Shown: piece by piece, positions 6,967 through 7,734 of the stretch
How positions within the stretch are numbered: the stretch's first letter is position 1
Layout of the letters: every line of letters begins with the position of its first letter
Assembly (NCBI GenBank): GCA_023391835.1
Contig: JAEWAE010000035.1
Span: 1 to 7,734 of the forward strand
Direction: 5' to 3'
DNA: 7,734 nt
Source: Bacillota bacterium
GTDB lineage: Bacteria; Bacillota; Clostridia; Oscillospirales; Ethanoligenentaceae
Position numbers and translations under genes: made by a program
The notes under the pieces: generated by a model
Seen by the model: only the letters and a program-made list of their open reading frames with translations
Told to the model about the DNA's origin: nothing
The model's database searches: none

Positions 6967-6995
6967 TTGACAAGGGTTCGTATATCTGGTAGTAT
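6967..6995 (+). promoter_or_regulatory. rRNA operon promoter P1
   Basis: A perfect -35 TTGACA (6967-6972), a 17-base spacer and the -10 TAGTAT (6990-6995) followed by AGAC. Transcription should start near 7002. A CTCT-TCG-AGAG hairpin (7005-7015) would lie at the very 5' end of the transcript. P1 is 81 bases upstream of P2 and shares its spacing and flanks. It has no strongly A/T-rich upstream element. Confidence 0.85.
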
Positions 6996-7035
6996 AGACA
7001 AGCACTCTTCGAGAGGGCGGCCGCGCGAGAGGGAC

Positions 7036-7076
7036 GAAAAAAAGTTCTTGACAAACGACCGGTGACGTGATAGAAT
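7036..7076 (+). promoter_or_regulatory. rRNA operon promoter P2 with A-tract upstream element
   Basis: A perfect -35 TTGACA (7048-7053), a 17-base spacer and the -10 TAGAAT (7071-7076, 5 of 6 consensus), again followed by AGAC. The A-run at about 7037-7043 just before the -35 resembles an UP element contacted by the RNA polymerase alpha subunit. Transcription should start near 7081-7083, directly before the hairpin CGCCTC-TGA-GAGGCG (7085-7099). Closest match to consensus in the window and probably the main growth-regulated promoter. Confidence 0.92.
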
Positions 7077-7080
7077 AGAC

Positions 7081-7332
7081 GTCGCGCCTCTGAGAGGCGG
7101 CCCGCTGAGAAGCGAGAACGGACCTTGAAAATTAAACAACGTCTGAAGTTTCGAGGGTAAAACCTCGGGACGGTGACCCTTAGAGATTCATTGAGAGACA
7201 GGCTGCTCGAGAGAGCAGTTTGCGGCACTCAAAAAGAGTATAGGGATCGAGAGATTCCGCAAGTGATTTGAAAGAGCCAAAGAGCTTTTCCAATCAGGAA
7301 GTCTTGAACGGCGAGAGCCGATTAAGAGCCAT
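7081..7332 (+). other. 16S rRNA 5' leader with serial hairpins
   Basis: This roughly 250-base transcribed leader runs from P2 to the mature 16S end. Hairpins readable by eye: 7085-7099 (6 bp, TGA loop); 7103-7114 (CGCT-GAGA-AGCG); 7149-7170 (CGAGG/CCTCG core extended by wobble pairs); 7203-7218 (CTGCTC-GAGA-GAGCAG); a branched element closed by TTGCGG/CCGCAA (7220-7225 with 7257-7262) enclosing ACTC-AAAAA-GAGT and a GATC-GAGA-GATT arm; 7272-7289 (AAGAGC/GCTTTT); and 7302-7327 (10 pairs with one A-A mismatch, GAGA loop). Such leaders normally aid antitermination, folding and RNase processing. The partner strand of the usual long 16S processing stem would lie downstream of 16S, outside the window. 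Confidence 0.8.
7123..7140 (+). promoter_or_regulatory. boxA-like antitermination element
   Basis: CCTTGAAAATTAAACAAC, about 40 bases after the P2 start, resembles the conserved TTGAAAACTRAACA-type element in Firmicute rRNA leaders, where NusB/S10 bind to prevent premature termination. The match is from memory of leader consensus, and position and context fit. Confidence 0.65.

Positions 7333-7734
<402 letters not shown>

Noticed and set aside
6598..7228. Several minus-strand open frames over the transglutaminase 3' end and rRNA leader
   Set aside because: They run antisense across two near-consensus promoters and the structured leader, with no protein-like pattern.

Overview
The window reads as a chromosomal segment of a high-GC Clostridia member, most likely from the Clostridium leptum / Oscillospiraceae side (old cluster IV). 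Three things point there: the gene order of a Gram-positive nusA-infB cluster, the style of the proteins, and the 16S rRNA at the right end. Near E. coli positions 350-400 the 16S carries a stretch (GGGGGATATTGCACAATGG followed by AGGAAACTCTGATGCAGC) that I associate with cluster IV. This placement is from memory; no genus can be named.

Left part (1-5448): a co-oriented translation and RNA-maintenance operon. It holds infB (start outside the window), rbfA, a DHH/DHHA1 phosphoesterase of the NrnA type, truB and ribF. Gaps are 54, 4, 23 and 13 bases, so a single transcript is likely. IF-2 starts translation, RbfA matures the 30S subunit, NrnA-type enzymes degrade nanoRNA or pAp, TruB makes tRNA pseudouridine 55, and RibF makes FMN and FAD. 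The rpsO gene that often follows ribF in Firmicutes is not here.

Middle (5381-6885): a 73-residue protein is encoded on the minus strand and overlaps the 3' end of ribF tail to tail by 68 bases. A 116-base divergent intergenic region rich in dyad symmetry separates it from a plus-strand gene for a membrane-anchored transglutaminase-like protein with a visible Cys-His-Asp triad. A terminator-like hairpin with a T5 run lies inside that gene, about 40 bases before its stop codon.

Right part (6886-7734): the start of an rRNA operon. Two near-consensus sigma-A promoters lie 81 bases apart, each TTGACA, a 17-base spacer and TAG-T/A-AT followed by AGAC. Each is followed by a short hairpin at the predicted transcript 5' end. 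The leader, about 250 bases long, has a boxA-like element and a series of small hairpins, four of them capped by GAGA (GNRA) tetraloops. The first ~402 bases of 16S rRNA follow and run off the end.

Most of the window is ordinary housekeeping. The parts worth a second look are the apparently duplicated promoter/5'-hairpin unit with GAGA-capped hairpins in the rRNA leader, the antisense small gene, and the structures around the transglutaminase gene. No tRNA, CRISPR array, insertion sequence or phage gene was seen.
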